Origin: Reticulitermes speratus
Taxonomy: Eukaryota; Arthropoda; Insecta; Blattodea; Rhinotermitidae
Length of the DNA stretch: 64,000 nucleotides
Assembly: GCA_021186555.1 (NCBI GenBank)
Contig: JAJKFL010000013.1
Coordinates: forward strand, 40,983,144 to 41,047,143
Direction: 5' to 3'
A program made the position numbers and the translations under genes. The notes under the pieces are model-generated. The model worked only from the letters and a program-made list of their open reading frames with translations. It made no database searches and was not told the origin of the DNA. The stretch's first letter is position 1. Every line of letters starts with the position of its first letter. Of the stretch, positions 11,401 to 26,400 are shown in pieces.

Positions 11401-14400
11401 TAATAAAGCTTCTGTGTTTTTCTTTATAGCATGTACGCTTCTGCCCAATATATTAACATCATCAGCATAAACTAGAAGCTGATGTGTACCATTTAATTTC
11501 AAGCCCTCCTGGTTTGCCTGAACTCTCCTAATGGCATATTCCAAAGCAAAGTTGAAAAGCAATGTCGATAGAGCATCTCCTTGTTTCAAACCATTCTTAA
11601 TAGGAAATGTGTGAGACAAATGTTTGCCTACCCGGACTCTGCTGTAGGTTTCATTTAGACACATTTTTAATAGCCTTACTAGTTTCATAGGGATACCAAA
11701 TTCAATGAGACTATTATATAAGACCTCCCTCCTAACTGAATCATAGGCTTTTTTTAAGTATGTGAATAGCTGATGCACTGCCTCATTGTATTCCCATTTT
11801 TTCTCAAGTATTTGACGAATGCAGAATATGTGATCTGTAGTCGACCTGTTACGTCTAAATCCACACTGATGTTCCCCAATAATTTCCTCTGCATATGGAG
11901 TTAACCTTGACAGAAGGATGTTGGATAGAATTTTTGACTCCTTCCACTGCTCAGGCAATTCCAAATGGAATTAAAAGGTTTATGGATCTCAGAACGAATT
12001 GCCCTGCCTCCTGCTTTAATCAGTTCTGTTGGAATTTGATCAGTACCTGGTGCCTTGTGCCTTTTTAGCTTTTCAATAGCCATCTCAACCTCAGAGTCAC
12101 TGGGCCCAGGCACTATTGGCTTTGATGTATGTATTTCAGTCTGCCTAACATCATTAACTGCATGTACATTCAATAGCTGAAAGAAATGATTCCTCCACGT
12201 AGCCAAGATACTTGGGAGTCTGTAACCAGATCACCCTTCTCATCCTTTACTACATTAGTTCTAGGCTGGTAACCCTTCTTAAAGTCATTGATGCCCCTAT
12301 ACAAGCCTCTGATATTCTTGTTCTTACTGTTTTTTCAACTTTATTAATTTTAGCTTTCAGATATTCCTTCCTTTTGTTCCTGAAATGTCTGCTAGCTTCA
12401 CGTCTTACATTGTTCAGATTATCTACATTACTTTGGTTTGGATTCTGTAACCACTGCATTTTAGCCTGCTTCCTTTGATGTAAAAATTTTGAACATTTTT
12501 TGTCAAACCATGGTTTATGCTGCTTCCTTTCATACAGCCCTAGACTCTCTTTAGCTGAGATTTTGATACTCTCTTTTATGTTTTCCCAAGCCCTATTTAT
12601 GTCCTCACTAACATTTAAGTTCTCCAAAGCTGCAAACCTGTTTGAGATGTTTATCTGATACTGTTTCCTAACATCTAGTTAACTTAGCTTCTTGAGATTA
12701 AATCTCTCCACATGAAACTTCTGTGCTTGTTGTTTACTTACCACCAGTCTTTCCCTAACTTTTGCAACCACCAGATAGTGATCAGTATCACAGTCAACTC
12801 TCCTGTAAGATTGCACATCTAGTATACTTGAATGCCATCTCCTATCTATCAATACGTGATCGATCTGATTGTAAGTCTTCCCAACAGGAGAGGTCCAGGT
12901 GTATTTATGAATATTTCGGTGCGGGAACATTGTCCTCATAACAACTAGATTTTTTGATGTGGCAAAGTTTACTACGCTAACACCATTATCATTACTATCC
13001 TCATGTAAACTCTTATTCCCGATCGTTGGTTTGAAAGTATCCTCCCTCCCCAATTTTGCATTAAAATCTCCTAACAGAATTTTCATATCGTACTTAGGAA
13101 AATGATTGTAAAGCTGTTCTAATTCCTCATAGTATCTGTCCTTTCTGTCATCACTTTTCTCCTTAGTTGGTGCATGCACATTCAGAACAATGATATTACA
13201 CAAGCGACCTCTCAGCACCATATATGACATCCTATCACTAACAAACTCTACTCTCTTAATTGCTGATACTATTCTCTGGTGTACAAAAAAAAAAACCTGT
13301 TCCCAATTGATGACTTTCATTTCCTTTTCCATAGAAAAAAGTATAATCCCCTGCTCTTCCTGTGCCTCCTTTATCCCACCTAACCTCCTGTACACCCACT
13401 AAATCTAATTTATACCTCGCTAATTCCCTGGCCACTGTCATAAGTGACCCTGACCTATACAGGCTCCTCACGTTCCATGTTCCAAATCTCATGTTCCTTT
13501 TCCGTTGCTTAAGTTGTACCAAAGAATCAGTCCAGGTCCGAGGCTTGGTTAGATGATTTGTAACTTGGTAATTTTTTACGGTGAGGAGTTGTTAGCACCT
13601 CGTCCAACCCCCAAGCTGGAGGACCACCCTTGTCGGCTGTCCACGACTGCTTATTCACCATGCCGTGGTGAAAGGGACACACTTATCTTGGTTAAGTTGG
13701 TTAGAGTATATAATATTTAAGAGTGTTAACTGAGGGGCTGGCCATCAGTCCATACCTACAAGCAACTTTAGTTCAAATGAATTTTGTTTGCTGTCATCTT
13801 ATTGGAACAAGGATGCCACACAGAATTGTGGTAATAAAACAAATGTTTAATTAAAATTAATGGATGTTTCTGTAGATTATTTTTCTTGTAACAGGCAACA
13901 GCTTTCTTGTTTTACTCATGCCTTGACTGGTAAAGTAATTTGTTAGAAGGTATGGTAGTATCATTGCTAGTACTGTTCCTTCTTCTTTTGTAGACTGGAA
14001 GGAAACCAGTTTAAAATGCAGTTGGAGGATGTAATAGTCAATTAATCTTATAATTTGCTTATAAATACTGTTTTCAGTTTATGTTTAAATGACTGGGTTG
14101 GTATTGAAATTTTAGTGTGTAGTGTATGAAAAATGTGAATATTGTTTGAACAGAAAAGATAAAACTAAGAAATAAGTGGTATTTTATGGAAAATAAAACA
14201 GAGATTATGCATCATGTCTTAAAAATGAAGTAAATTTCCTGGTTGCCTAAATGTATAAAATTAATTTCTATGGGTGTTTTTTACGTGCTGTCGTGTATGC
14301 GAATGCAGGTCATTAAAAGTTAATTTTATCAATTTAGTAGAGGAAACATTTTTCCCATACTTAAATTTTACATGAGCACAGCACTTTGTAGTTAGAGATA

Positions 14401-17400
14401 ATTGTATTTATATACAGTTGAACCTTACTAATATACCGAGTAATCTGTCATGGTTCTGCTTCTTATATGAAGGCCTATTGGAAAGACTGAGCTTTGGGAC
14501 TAAATAGGATGTTTATCTTTAACTGTACCCCATCCAGGCAGTAGCTGGGAGAATAGTCAAATTAAATTCATGACCCCTTCCTACTTGTGTTACACCATCA
14601 TCCAAACATACATTCTGACCATCTTTAGCCATGCAAACAAAATAATTCAGCTGATACTTTGTTATTAAAAAAGGATGATTGTTAGTTATTTTTCTGTAAT
14701 TATTGTGTTAAAAGTGGTTATGTAATTGCAAATAACAATCTTTGTCCAGGACCTTAACAAAGTCACCACATGAATAATTGTGTAAGGTAAAGGTAAAGTT
14801 CTCCCTAGTATGGGCCATGAAGGCCCAGAGGGGAAGTAGAGGTATAGCTCTACCCTTTCTTTAACCCTGGCACTATATGAGGGTGGGTGGTCAACTCCAT
14901 GCCCCGGCTGCTGTACCCCTGGGAAAGAGATCCGGTACCCATTATATAGGAGGCTGGGTGGGCCCCAGGGCTGGTCTGGATGGGTGCGGAAAATCTAGCC
15001 CCCACCGGGATTCAATCCCCATATCTTCCAGCCCGTAGCAAGTCGCTATACCGACTGTGCTGTCCCAGCCCATGAAGAGTTGTGTACTGGTATTAAGTGT
15101 TGATAAAAGGCTGTTACTTTCTGTTTAGAAGAGAGGGACATAGACAACATTATGGAGCAACTTCATTATTGCATAATTGAAGTGTTAATAGGAAACTGCA
15201 ATTACCAAGTAGTGTCTCATTTAAATGCACCCTGTTTGCTAGTGTGTGTTGTCCTGTTTCTGTACTAAACACAGTCTTGTGTGCAAAGTAACTTGTTTTG
15301 GTGAACCGCCTGCTAGACTCTTATTGTCTGTCTTATACACATCTCTCAGCTGTACTCTCTCTGGATGGATTTTGATGAAATTTGTTTTTGAGATCTCTTA
15401 AATTTAAAATCAAAATTATGTCCTCAGGTCATGGCTATCACTTGATGTGAATAAATGTTGAATTGACAGGTAGTAATATAGATTTCTGTAACAGCAGGTG
15501 TAAGAGCAATTTCTTCATCAGAAATTGTAACTCATGAGTGCTTCACTGAAAAATTAACAGTTACCCCTTCAGAACAGTATTGGTTGTTGAAAAATAATTT
15601 GTCATCCCTAGAGTTAAAAAATTTCCATATTCACCACTTTGTAAAATGTTCCACATTAAACATTTAGAATACAATGAAATAAATGTATACCTTTTTTAAA
15701 TTAATTTACTTTATTTGATAAACCTTTTTTTGAAACAGGTACCATGAAATCCTTCAGTAGCAGTGTTATGAAGCTTGCCTGATTTCCACTTTGTGTCACA
15801 TAAATTGTGAATTTGAATTCTGATACTGAAAGAAAATACAATTTAGATTTGATGATGTAGAGTGGAGGAGAGGATATTTTCAGTCATATCTGAACAACTG
15901 GAATTTGCAGTTTGGGTATCCCAGAGACATCTTGTCATTATAAGTGTGTTTTACTTAGTTGCCTTTTTGTTCACAGAAGTGTCTTTTCAGTTAATAAACC
16001 AAGTTGTTTTAACTTTTGCAATTATCATAGTAATGAGAAGGTGATTTGAACCTACATAGCTTACAAGTCAGAATCTTGATTTCCTGCTGTCTGGCCAGTA
16101 CATGGAACTGATTGTAACACAGATGTAAGCTATGCAGGGACACTTTGTACACACTCCCGATTATCAGAATGGTCACATATCCATTGTTTACAGTGTGTTA
16201 AGCAGTTATGTCACTTGTTTCCTCTGAAATATATCTGTCAAGATAAAAAGTGTGTCCTGTGTTTGGATAAAAACAAATTATTTCAGCCAATATTGATGTA
16301 ATGACTAAAAGCTGTTGACAGGACTGGGGTGAAATGAATTGTTATTTTTGAGACAGCTGACCTAACTGAACAGTAGAGTGCATTCTGCCCTGGGAGTTGA
16401 TTGAACAACTGAGGGTGAAAACATGGTCTGCTTCCATTACTTTTTTTTTCAGAGTTGTATCCTAATGTAATGATTTAGTAGTATCTAAAATAATGCAGTC
16501 CTAACACATTGGATACTAATTTTGTTATGCAAGGAGAATAAATATTTTTTGTTTGATTGTATCTTGGTGGTGTTGTAACATTTAATTCCTGAATTTTGAT
16601 ACAACAATATAGAATTTAAAGCACAGGGTTGTGAATTTGAAATAGGCTTAAAATAGTGAATAGGATTTGCACAGTTCATATTGTGGTTTGAAGTTCATCA
16701 CTAAACAAAGTCTGAACTTTTCTAGAACTGTGTTGGTAGCCAGGTGTGTTGAAAGCTACCAGTAACAAATGGTTATATGCATGTCAGAAGAAAATGTTTG
16801 TCTCTGGGTGCTTGTGCCATCAGATGGTCTTGAATATGTCAATGGAACCAAATGATGATGCCAAGGTATCTCGAGCTGAAAGAAGCCAACCTTTATTTCC
16901 TATCCCTCACACATCATTTATCAGAGATTTCTGTACCCTTGCTTGCTGCTTTCCTGTTTGTGTTATAAAAGAGCTTTGGAGTTCGAGATCCATTGGTTAG
17001 AAATTAGTTAAATATTGTTTTCAGTTTGTGAATGATGAAGTGTTTTCACAGTGCTGCTTGATTAGTTTAAGTGAGTGAATACTGCAAAAGCCAGATAGGA
17101 ATCTGTTCACCTGTTGAAGTGACAGTGAGTAGTATATTGTGTTTACAAACGAATGAAAGTGGCGTATCTTCTGTGGATGCAGCAGCAGCAGCATCATTCC
17201 TGTAAAATTCAACGACCCACGTTTAGTTTGGAGTGTTTTCGTTTGTACACGTTGAAGTGTTGTTACTATTTTGTGTTAGCATCTCTTAGGTTTGGTGTGT
17301 TGAGTGTCCATCTGAAATGTAGTTCACAGAAAGTGCTTCAGTAAGTGGCAGATAGTCTGTGTGGTCACGTTGGTATCTTGGTGTGCAGGATCAGTTGCAA

Positions 17401-20400
17401 GGAATTAACAGTGGAGAAGTGCATGGTAAGGGTGTTATAAAAATATGATATAAATGGCCTAGTGCGCTTTTCAAGATCATGGCATTCGAAGTTCATCCCT
17501 TTATTACCCATTATTGCCCCACCTCCCACCAGCTGTGGAAGTGCTGATTCATATAACTGTGGTGGTGGATGCAAGTATACAGCCTACTTCTAGCGCGAGA
17601 AAGTAAATTGTTTCGGCGCAGTGGCCTGCTGCACCTGTAAGACAGCACAACTTAAATGGCAGAGCTTAAGTTAACCAAATATTTGCCCTGGCTGTTGTTC
17701 CATCTAACTGAAGTAGGTGTGGCAACAGCAACAGCACAAAGGGAAGTGGTGAGAGGAAGGAGGAAGTAAGTGCAGTTGTGTTAACGTAATGTATGTATCA
17801 TTTCCCTTCGATACCTGGGCACCAGTAGCTCTCACCACATTTCTGCCATCTGTTGTGTTTTGTTTTTTGGTTTGATCCTCACTTGATTCCTTTAATTGTT
17901 GCTTCATGAGAACCATGTCAGTCAGTGTAGGTAAAAGGTATTTCATGGTCAAGCAGACATCCCAGACCAAAAGAGTCTTTGCAAAGTGTAAATCAGATTT
18001 AAATGTTCAGTACAGGCAATTTTATGAACTAAACTTTTTTCAATATGACATCCTGCTGTTTTTAAAATTGTATCAAGGACATGTAACCATTCTTTATTTT
18101 GTGTGGGTGGTCTGCATTTGTTATTCCCCTCACAAAAATAATATTTAATTTCGTCTGTAAGTGAATAAGAAAATAATATTTGGTGACTATAATACTGTTA
18201 GAATGCTCTATATAGGACAAAGGCAAAGTGTTTTGCTTTCTATACATCTATTCAAAACTAAAGGAATTATGTTTGTCCTAGAAGGTATTGCAGACTGAAT
18301 GAGTGCTAAGCAACATGTGTGTTGTGAAAGCAATTTTGTAGGTGGTTGAATTAGATAAGATGACTCTGAACTGTCCGTGAAACTTGGGTTTCAAAGAATG
18401 TGCTGAGGACCTGTTGAATCAGAAAGAAAAATGATGAGCACAGTAGATCAAGGACACAGATTCTGTTCTGACTGGGAATTTTTTTAAGGGTTCCCCATTT
18501 CAGACATCTCACTTTCTACACTTCCCAGTAGTCTTCCTTGCCTTTTTAAAGTTACCACATGCAACATAACAACAGTGTGGACTGAAAAATACAACAGTTA
18601 AAATGAAAGTGCTTGTTTATTATAAGAATTTTCATGACTGACAGCCAGTAGTGTCAATTCTTCTTTGTTTTATTTAGTATCTTAGCCTTATCACTGTATA
18701 AACTGTGAACAGAAATGTTTATTATGTGTATTTGTAGCACCTTTTTTTACATCTTATGTGTCAGTAGTTTCTTTTTTCAGTTATTCCATATGAAAAATTC
18801 TTAACTGTGATCACATATATATGAATCAAGCATTGCGAGAAAAGGTTTTTTACTCCTCTTTCTTTCTGTTTTTTAATGTATGTTTCAGACTATTTTTCTG
18901 TAATTAAGTCAGTATTACAGTCTGGGATGTGATGCTGTGTTGTTTGGTAGTTGTGGTACCAACATTTCAGAGGACTGTGCTGTCTCCATCTGCAGGGTTG
19001 AAGAAGGAGGCCACAAGTTCCTCCAAAGCATTGGTACCCATCTACCAAACAACACAACACCACTGAGCAGGTTGATGTAGTGGTACTGCTCTAGACATGT
19101 ATTCAGGAGGTGCGTGGTTTGAGTCTTGGTCAGGACAAGTGTTATGTTTGAGGTTTTTATGGTTTTCCTCATTCCTTCTAGGCGGATGCTAGGATAATAC
19201 CTCAATTAGACCATGACTTCTTCCTTCCAGATGCTTTCAAATTCATCATTCACAGATTGTGCTCGTCAGTACCATATAGTCAGAGATACAGATTGTTCTA
19301 AAATAAACCACAAAACAAAAGGTGTCACATTCCAGAAATTAATTTGTCTTGATATTGTTATGAGAACCTAAATCTCGTGTCTGTGATTAACTGTTCATGC
19401 ATACAAAATTTTCTTTGACTTCAGTACAGTTTTCTCTTGTCATTGTCCTAAAAAGTATATGGCTCCTTATTCAACATTTTAGATTAAGTAGATATTACTA
19501 TTACATTAACCTTTAGGAGACAGATTTAAATGCCAGTTGTTTGTCTTGATGGCCTGAGTTTTTCTGGCTTGGCGTGGACATTTAGATTGCAATCAAGTAA
19601 ACATACAGAGACAGCATATGGCACAATAGGTTATTTGCCAGTACATTTTGCAGACCAGCATATGAATAATAAAGGTTAATTGAACTTCTTACATGTTTAC
19701 ACATTTAATTAAAACAACAAGTAAGTCTGACTTGAATGACTAATTCCAAGTTATAGCCAGTTTGGTAGTGTTGCTGTTCTGTGTAACAGATGTGACTGTT
19801 CGTGTAACTTCTGTTTCTGGGAAATTTGAGTATTGGCCACTGTGCTGGTACTCACATGGAAAGGATAAAATGTTGTATCATGGACAGTGAATGAGGATAC
19901 ATTCATGAAGAGGGATGCATCAGTGGAATTATAATATTTTTCATGGATCTAGAGTCCACCACTTATTCACATTTCATGATGATATAGTGAAATCTGTGAG
20001 TTTTATGGGATAACTATAATATTAGGATGTGTGATTTGGAATGACTAGTATAAAGTGAGCTAATATGGTGCCAAACATTACTGCTGTAATTTTTTAATCT
20101 GATGGCCAGATGTGTAGTAATGTAGAACATCATGTTCTCAATCACACATTACGGTAGTTTCATGACCACAAGTGGGTTAAATTTTTAACATCAAAAAATG
20201 AAGTATGCAACAAAATGTGGCTAATTTCTGAAGGGCTACAGTTAGTGGTATATTACAACAGTTGGGGTAACTAGGTTTCTGGGCTTTGTCTAGTAGTCTC
20301 ACGAAAACACACCGTATCAGAAACAGATCCAGTTTTTGAAACATGTTATGTTAGTAGTAATAGTTCTCCATCGTCAAAAGCCTGTTTTCATTTTGCAAGA

Positions 20401-23400
20401 AGCAGGAATTTTGTAAGGTGTTAGTATACACTATTTTGTATGTATGTAATATATGTATGTATGATGAACCATCCTAGTAAGTACAGACCGTTGAATTGAG
20501 CTTTCACAGCTTGTATCATACACTTTGTTCCTTGTAACAGTGGGTACCAGGTCTCTTTCCTGGTGGTAAAATGGGACCACCCAAAGTTCTTTGGGAAATG
20601 TACCAGGGGTGATTAGAAAGTTTCTGGATATAATTTTTTTTTCTCAGTGATAACAGCTTTTACCTGCTATTCCATGTAGTCCCCTTGTCATTGCCCTCAG
20701 TGTGCTAGATCTTGGAACAGGGAGGGTGTGGGATAACAGTCATGCCTTTGTTGGCCACAAATTCCTGTGCAGCCAAAGCAGAGTGAGCAGGAGCATTTTG
20801 TGGCATTCCATAATATGTTCATATCTTGTGTCAAAAATGCTTTTTCATGTTCCAAATGAGATTCCCAACTCATTAGCTAACTTGCAGATAGTGAAACACG
20901 TGTTTTCATGGTCAGGTTCCTGTACCACATCTCTGTATGTTTTGCTGGTGCTTGGATGTCTCGAACATTCTGCATGCCCAGCTTTTCAAAATTTGAAGGG
21001 CAATCAAAGAGCTCAAGTTCTGCTCATTGTTCCCTCTCTGAAAGCAAGTTTCAACATCTCGTAGGTTTCTGTAGCTCTTTTGCGTAATTTGAAGCAGAAC
21101 GTGTTGCACATGCACTGTTCTTTAAAGTCTGCCATTTGCTGAAGGAGTGGAAATTGCAGAGGGCAAAACACATACTCACACTTCACAGTGATGCATGTTG
21201 AAACTTTGGAACTGGTAGCAAATTAGTCCACAGATTCTAGTCTACCTCCACCTAGGGGATAAATTCTGTACTGCTTGCAGTAGTTTCATATTGCAGCTAG
21301 TCCAAAAACATTATGATCAACCCTTGTATCTGAACATTATGTTTGCTGAAACACTAGCACAGCACAACATCATACACATGCACTTTCCTGTATCAGAGAC
21401 AAAACTGCTCTTCCCATTCATTGCTGAAATGTGTTTTTGTAGCAGGGCCATTAGTATTAATTGAACACCAGGGTGACACTGATATTTAACACACTGTTTC
21501 TGAAACATCACAAAGGCAACTGTGTGTTGTTACTTGCTTGAGAAATCAATTTTGTCCAAAACAGGCCTTCATCCAGCCATCTTCACAAAGAGAACAGTGG
21601 GGTTTGCAGTGAATTGCCCATTGCTTACTTGCTGTGATCCTAAAGGAAACATAATGGTCTCTTGTTTCTGCTTTCCTTGTAGCATAATTTTAAATTATTT
21701 TTTTTATTCTGTTTATTGCCCCATGACCCCACATAAGTCCCTTGTTCTAAAGTGCACTGGTTCATCATGAGGCTTTGTTGATTTCATAGACTCCAGTACA
21801 TCAAATTAGTGAAAAGGATACACATAAACTTGAACTCTCAAACATAGGCTCTCCATCCCAGAGCTCACAGAGGGGACAGGGCCATCCCAACTCATTCACC
21901 TTATGGGGTTTCCTTCTGTTCCTTGGTATAACCCTGTTCATTGATCTCACCAGAGATGTTGTATTATATCAAGAGGAAGCTCCACCAGCCAATGCAGAGT
22001 GACTGAATCTAAACCTTGCCCGCAGCTAGAAATGTATTCCTCTCAAAAGATGAAACTGGTATTGTCACATATTTTTGCATTTGTTAGAAAGTTTTTGCAG
22101 ACATTCAAAAACACTAATGCAGGCATCTTGGTGCCCCAAGCCTGTGTACATAGGTTGCTTATATGTGGTGTACCACTTTAATATCATGGGCCTGAGATTT
22201 GACTCTTGATTTTTGCCTAAAGTTCATTTGAAATCACTTATGGAATAAACTGCCAGTATTATAAACATCAGTCACGAGATGGTCTACTTTCAAGAACTTG
22301 TATCTGAAATTTAACTATGCTAATGGTGGAAATGTCATGCTAGTTCGCATTACCAGTTGTATTCAGGAAAGGCACCTTTATTCTACTTGGAACACAAAGA
22401 TTCCTTATTCTGTCTCAGAATGATTTGTATCTGCATTTTGAAACAATTCTGAAAACCATTTATTAGGTCCAATGTCCACAGTTATAACAGCTCCTGAAGT
22501 ACAAGGGTGATGTTGCTCAGACTGTTTGATAGATATATAATAAATTTCATCGAGCCATTGTGATTTAGTTTAGTTAATTTTGAAAGCCGCTTTACTTCAG
22601 GTGTAAAATGAAATTCTACATATATTTGTTTTACTCATATGAATGAAACCTGATATATAGCCCTCACATTATGTGACTATGACCCTCTATAACATTCATT
22701 GACATCTTTCATTTTAAGGGCTAGGTACTTATGTAAAAGCCAGATTAAACTCTTACATATATCTTTCGTGCTGTCTGACAGATTTTAGTGTGACTTGGTA
22801 TATGACTCATCTTTTTATGGCATTTCTGTGGCACTAGTATTACCATGTGTATGCTTAATTCACTTTAATATCTAGACAGCAAACAGATTGCATGTGTAAA
22901 AAAAGTGCATGTTTTCCAAGGGTGGACTTGTTTATTCTTAAGCAAATGTTTTATTTTAGTGATGGGGTTTTGTGATCACTGTGATGAAAATTTGGGTCCA
23001 TAATTATGGAGACATTTCTTAATTAGCTGAGTACAAGGGTGACCCTATACCATTGAGTTTTTTTTGGGGTGGGGAGGGTGTTGAGGAATTTTCGTAGCAC
23101 TGCATTCAGTCTGCATTTGTCTTCAGATATCCTTTCCCCTATATGGTATATAATGTTAAGTGATTATGATTAATTTGCCATGAAATAACTGGAAAGGTCA
23201 TTCTTAAGGATACTGCTGCAGATGTAGGAGAATGTGTGTTATCTGTAATGTCAGCTACGTGCACTATAGACAGTAATTTGTGATGTGTTCACTTGTCAGC
23301 TACTGCATATTTTTTTAATGGGCGAAATTTTGAGTTTGATATATGTAACTTCCTCAGTATATTTTGGATTTGGTATTTACAGTTGAATTGGCAAATCTTC

Positions 23401-26400
23401 GAGATTCTGAAGATCGAATGCGGCAGCAACATCTGGAGTCCACTCAGCGTGAGAAAGTGCTGGTCCGTAGGCTAGCTACCAAGGAACAAGAAATGCAGGA
23501 ATATGCAGTATGTTAAGTGACCTGTCATTTTGTATTAGTTGAAGCTTGTATGAAAAATATACAGTGAAACTGAACATTGGTTTCATCAAAATACTTCACA
23601 GTGATTTCTGCACAGTGGCAGTTCGTATACAGGCTTAAGGAGAGTGGAACAGGTTATACAGGATGAATCCATGAAATGTAAACAGTTTTAATGTAATATT
23701 GCTGAAAAGGAAGAGTCACAGCACTGAAGGCAAGTTTTTTGTGACCTGCATTTGACAGTTTACACATGTTGAGTGATGTGACAGCACTGTGAGTAGCCAG
23801 GCACATACTTTATCTATATGCAGGCTTGAACCAAACATTTGTAAGCATGGCGGGTGTAACTAGCTGCAGTAGCTTGTGTTCCTCTAGCAAGTGCCAGCGA
23901 AGAGATGAGCAGTGATGGAACTTAGACAGCATCATTTCTGTACCTCCCAGAAGAAGAGATGTAAGGTCAGAATCATGAGGTGGCCAGGCGGAAACTTAGA
24001 GTCCAAGAAGTCCCGAACTGTAGTGTGAAAATGCAAAGGTGCTGTGCTCCTTTTTGCTTTATAGCATGTCATTGGGCCGTCTTCCAAAATTGCCATGAGG
24101 AATCCCTCCATGTCTAGGCATGTCACAACATTCACAGTGTGTTGGCAACAAGGAAAGCCCTGAACACTTTTTGTTTGCATAGAACATAAAAAATTTAGAA
24201 CTTGAAACTGACCCTTGTATCTTCTGTCACTGCCTATGGCTTGTTGCTTCCTCAGATTCTAATGTTATATCAGTTAACATGCCCAGGCAGATGGAAAGTG
24301 GTTTTATCAGTGACACAATTTTGGCTGTGAAAAGTTTTTGAAAGAATATCACAGCACAATGTGCAGTGAACTTCTTTGTCCTCAGCTTTTACATATTGTA
24401 GCAGCTGGTAATTGTAACTTCAAATTTCAAACAAGTTTGCAGAATTTTGTGACTAGTGATTATGGTGTGCCTAATTGTTTGGCACTTGTCTTGTGATTTC
24501 TGTGGAGTGCCAACACAAGTTGCTGGACCTTTATTTGGTGACTGGTTGTTTACCAGGGCATTTCCCTTTACAGATGCAACCAGTTGAAAAACATACCACT
24601 TGTAGGTTGACACTTTAGTTGGTGGTTCCCTGCTATTCTGTGTATGAAATCTCCTGTGCACTGTAACCACAGATTTGGATCCATGATACGAAAGCACATA
24701 CTTAGCTCTCTGAACTTGAGACAGTATTTTCCACAACTGCTTGTTATGCCACCGGTGGCAAGGCTTGGAGACTTGACATGATTTCGAAACTTCATCACAT
24801 TACCTGCCTGAATACATTTAGTCTTCATTCCTATGCTCTTCAGTTCATTAGCCATATTGCACTAAAACTGTCTACATTTTATGTATTTCACTCTGTATAA
24901 TGCATTTTATTGTATATTTCTTCTGTGATACATTGAGAAGGGGTAATGTTGGATAATGAATGCAGTTCTAGTTCACTCATTCAGGCAAGCATTTTATATG
25001 TTGCAAAAATACTAATATATTTGTGTTCCAAAGTGTCACTATCCTGATTTCCCATATCTCCTAACATAGTCGAGTTTTGTCCTAAAGATTACAAGTTTTA
25101 CCTGTATCCTTTATTGCAGTAATATGAAATGTGTCTTTAGAAATTGCTAATATTAATTTTTCTGTGTGAGTGGACGGGTGCTTAGAATTGAAGGTAATAG
25201 TGTTCTGAACGTACATATTAAACTGTATTATTCAAAAGAGATCGTACAGCATTAACCAAAAGACAAGAAGTTTGGGAAGACCTTTGAAACAATGAAAGGA
25301 TTCTGTTTTGTACTATCTGTATGTTAGGCCAAATGCTGGAAAGGATAATGTTGATTATGGTAGTGGTGGTGGTGGTGATGATGATGATGATGCAAAATAA
25401 GTCCTGAGAAAGAGAAGTGGATTTCGAGTGAAACTGCTAACTACAAACATTTTGAGTGCTTCAGTAGATGTAGAAGTGTAGTTTTGTAAGAAAGTATGTA
25501 CTGTATTTATATTTCTTCATGGAGGACAAAATCTACTTCCTCAGAATCAGATAGCTGAGTTGAAGGCAGCGCAAGCCCCAGGAGCTGCAGCACTGCGTTC
25601 GGCCCTGCTTGACCCAGCAGTGAACCTGCTGCTTCAGCGTCTGAGGCAGGAACTTCTTGCAACTAGGGCACGCCTTGAAGAGACACAAAATGAGTTGAGT
25701 GCATGGAAGTTCACACCTGACAGGTAATATATCCAGTGATTTAGAAGTTACAGAATTCTAAAAGACCTCTATATAACAGTCCAGATTTTCTGCATGATAA
25801 AATACAGTGGGCTTGTTTTGTAGTCACTTCTTTTATAAGAGAATTAGTTACTTAGTTAACAACAAGGTTGGTGAGATTTGTGTGGTGCATGTTAGAGAAA
25901 GAGATTGTGAGGATGGGAGGTGGATGGAACTGGCTCAGGATCATGTCCAGTAGTCCACTCTGTGATATTAAAAGTTGAAACTTTGGGCTGTGCAGTGTAA
26001 TCATTCAAATTTACGTGGAAGAGACCACTTGGGAAGTCTGCACTTATATGATGACAGTATTCAACTGGATCATGGGAGAATTGTTTGTGAAGTTGGTGAT
26101 GAAACTTGAGGTTCATAACAGAGGACTTTCTTGATGTGTGTAATAACTATTAGCTTTTGATGGATGTCTCTGTACTGTGTAGCTGGTTGTTAGGTAGCCT
26201 TTTAGTTGCTTCTGTTGAAATATCTTCACAGTGATTTGCCTTTATGTGTTTGTATGAACTATAGGATTTATATCCTATATGGTCATGAGCACATATCAAG
26301 AACTCCATAAAAGAAGATGAATTTTGTCCTTGTTCTGTTACTTACATTGGTGTCTGGACAGGTGAAAAAGAGTGTGAAGTTTAAGCACATCAGACTTAAT

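Noticed and set aside
14783..15071. Possible genuine tRNA gene on the minus strand
   Set aside because: A- and B-box-like sequences exist but no cloverleaf with paired acceptor and anticodon arms could be drawn, and the unit is repeated with target duplications, so it is a SINE head.
20702..21064. A 120-residue plus-strand open frame
   Set aside because: It is the antisense shadow of the mariner relic, whose catalytic blocks read on the minus strand.
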